NCBI GenBank assembly: GCA_949752745.1
Contig: OX457031.1
Span: 3,618,614-3,682,613, forward strand
DNA length: 64,000 nt
Source: Protula sp. h YS-2021
Lineage: Eukaryota > Annelida > Polychaeta > Sabellida > Serpulidae
Direction of reading: 5' to 3'
Below, in pieces: positions 62,018 to 64,000 of the stretch. Below the pieces are notes generated by a model, which was given only the letters and a program-made list of their open reading frames with translations, did no database searches and was not told the DNA's origin. Position 1 is the first letter of the stretch. Each line of letters opens with the position of its first letter. Made by a program: the position numbers and the translations under genes.

Positions 62018-62833
62018 TGCTTGCTTTTATTTGCATAAACCAAATATGATAAGCATAGAGAAATGCCTGTGTTAGTTTTATAGGAACGACACGTACAAAA
62101 TCTTTCCTGTTCATTTTAAATACACTGAATGTTCATATAAATTAGCTTCAGTTACGCACTATTCTGTGGTGAGGGTGTTTTTTAAGGGGAGGGGGCGGGT
62201 GGGTGGGTGAGGGGGATGCTGTTTCACAGAGTTAGAAAGTAAATAGCAAAGCTATGCGTTTCTGGTTTTCCAGAAAGGTTTCAAACTGGCAAAGAAAGGT
62301 TTTGGAATCTGAAAAAAAACAACAAAATGTCTTTTCTGTAAAGGAAAAGCAAATCAAAATCAAAGTGAAACGGCTTTAAAATTCGACTCGGAATGAGAGA
62401 GTGATTTTTTAAATATTAGTTTTGGATAAGTGCTTAATATTTCAACTTTGAGAAATAGGTTCCCGTTACACAATAAAATCGAACTCATTGCACCAATAAT
62501 ATAAGCACGTCAGATGGCTCACGAATGAGGTTTAGTAATTTGTTTAGAAGGAAAAGCTACTGCGTTCAGTTAGTTGCTGAGCCACCTGTATTGGCGAGTA
62601 CGATAGCGGACAGTAAAAGCTATGCACTCAGCTGCTCTTTCAAGTTTAATTGAATTTTAATTCAGCCTGGAGATAATTTACACGTGTTTTAAACACAGAA
62701 AAAAATCCACAGGATTGTTGCTATGGTAACTGGCTACAATATTCTCAAAGTTGAACCATACTTATTTGTTGGTGTACATGTTGGATATTGTGCTTAAAAC
62801 TCAATGAAATAACTTAATGTTTCTATTCTAAAC
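62018..62833. other. Upstream region of the second ACE-like exon
   Basis: AT-rich, with one G-rich tract at 62185-62218. No repeat array or other gene recognised. Confidence 0.4.
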
Positions 62834-63067
62834 ATGCGTATGGATATAAAATGTGGTATGGGCAACATGGGCAACATAAAAGCCTTAATATTTACACTTA
62901 TTGCCATATGTTTCGCAACAGGATTTTGCGATAAAACGCGAGACGAAACCGAAGCACGTGACTTCGTGGATAAATTTAACACATACGCTACAGAGTTGAT
63001 TACAGCTAGTGCCCTCGCATCTTGGCAGGCTGAGACCAATATCACAAGCTATAATCAGGAATTGTCG
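62834..63067 (+). CDS. Second ACE-like (peptidase M2) first coding exon
   Basis: Encodes a leader (IKALIFTLIAICFATGFCDK) with three possible upstream Mets, then TRDETEARDFVDKFNTYATE, LASWQAETNITSYNQELS, ending TCG|gtaagt in phase 0. About 25 of 45 mature residues match the exon at 50473. Met at 62834 gives the longest leader; the Met codons of GMGNMGN would give shorter, more normal signal peptides. The rest of the enzyme must lie to the right of the window. Confidence 0.78.
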
Positions 63068-63215
63068 GTAAGTCAATCAGGGTAAATCAATTAGGAGATA
63101 TTGATGGGTTAATTGGAAATTATCGGAAGTCACTCACACGCCAGGGCCCGATGAACATTGTGACGTTGCATCAACATTTAACAGACGTTGCTCCCAACGT
63201 CAGCTCAGCGTCGGA

Positions 63216-63925
63216 TCCCGGTAAGCACACCCAAGTAAAACCCATGTAAAACCCAGGGTTATTTTTGGCCCTTCCCACGTGAATCCCATGAATGGGATTT
63301 GCATGGGAATGAGACAAAAATCGAGGTAAAATCCATGGTCGGAATTCCCACGCATAATCCATACGGGAAATACATGGGCATTCCCGGGCAGATTGTATAA
63401 CCTATGCTTTTCCCAAGTAAAACCCATGTGTTTCCCACCTGTTTTATGCCAAGGAATGCCCAGGCATTTTCCATCTCTTTTCCTGTGTATATCCCATGCA
63501 TTGCCCGTGTGTATCCCGTGTATAATCGGTGTGTTGCCCATACAAAATCCAACATGGGAATGCCCACATGTAATATGGCTGGGATAAAGGCATTTTTCCC
63601 AGGTAATTCCCATCCTGGGCCTTCCCATGGAAATCCCAGATACTGGCGAAGATCGGAAAATATAACATGGAGTTGCCCATGCATTTCCAACTTAGGACCC
63701 ACCTGGGTTTACCCGGGTGGGATTTACATGGGCATTCCCATACATATTTCATGTGTATTTTACAGGGGGTTTCCCAGGGTGGGAAAACCCAGGCATTTCC
63801 CACCCAGAAATGGCTCGTTTCTCCACGGGATTAATATGGGTTTTCCCCTTTCCCACCTTCCCATGCAAATCCCAATTAAAACCCATACGTGTCCCACATG
63901 GGAAAATTTTCTGTGCTTACTGGGA
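63216..63925. mobile_element. MITE-like element with CCCGGTAAGCACA termini
   Basis: Starts cccggtaagcaca and ends tgtgcttactggga, inverted over about 13 bp. The interior is packed with inverted words cccatgtaaaaccca, catgggaat and attcccatg. Flanks (gacgttgc, cccaacgtcagc, gtcgacgttg) look like a GACGTC-rich element, so it may be nested in one. Confidence 0.65.
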
Positions 63926-64000
63926 TTTCGGTTGATTATGGGAGTCGACGTTGTGTAGACGACGAGAAAATGTTAATCTCGAATAACCGCCAAGAGCGGT

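Overview
The window is eukaryotic genomic DNA, most likely from a marine invertebrate. The coding sequence sits in short, spliced exons with GT/AG borders, mostly phase-1 introns and long introns full of mini- and microsatellites. There is a Tc1/mariner copy, a CR1/L2-like LINE, a tRNA-like SINE head and several MITE-like elements. The phylum cannot be fixed from the sequence alone; the protein families fit a lophotrochozoan or an invertebrate deuterostome. Exon models below were built by eye from splice sites, reading phase and comparison between the copies in the window.

The main content is a tandem family of cell-surface receptors on the + strand. Gene A (390-11636, 5' end outside the window) and gene B (17842-34535, complete apart from a 200-N gap) share one plan: signal peptide, a C-type lectin domain (CTLD) split by an inserted WSC domain, a second uninterrupted CTLD, a long Thr/Pro stalk, a Ser-rich stem, one transmembrane helix and a short cytoplasmic tail with a conserved YTGYxLDxWYSN-like motif. 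Gene B carries the CTLD(WSC)-CTLD-stalk cassette twice. The WSC exons lie exactly where the sister CTLD has a phase-1 intron, so the nesting looks like exon shuffling. A third transmembrane-plus-tail exon pair (39586-40955) lies downstream with no ectodomain of its own. It is either an alternative 3' end for gene B or the remnant of a third gene.

The right part (50473-63067) holds two first exons of angiotensin-converting-enzyme-like (peptidase M2) genes. They are separated by about 12 kb that contains a 5.3 kb, 25-bp purine-rich minisatellite and several other arrays. The remaining M2 exons are not seen and probably lie beyond the window.

Between these loci are transposons and repeats: a Tc1/mariner element in a gene A intron (4924-6346), a dead LINE reverse transcriptase (42207-44095, minus strand), elements with CCCAG-type termini (30995-31533, 48455-49424, 63216-63925) and a dispersed 20-bp core shared by four loci. 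At several exon borders of the receptor genes, minisatellites have copied the exon end together with its splice site; this is the most unexpected structural pattern in the window.
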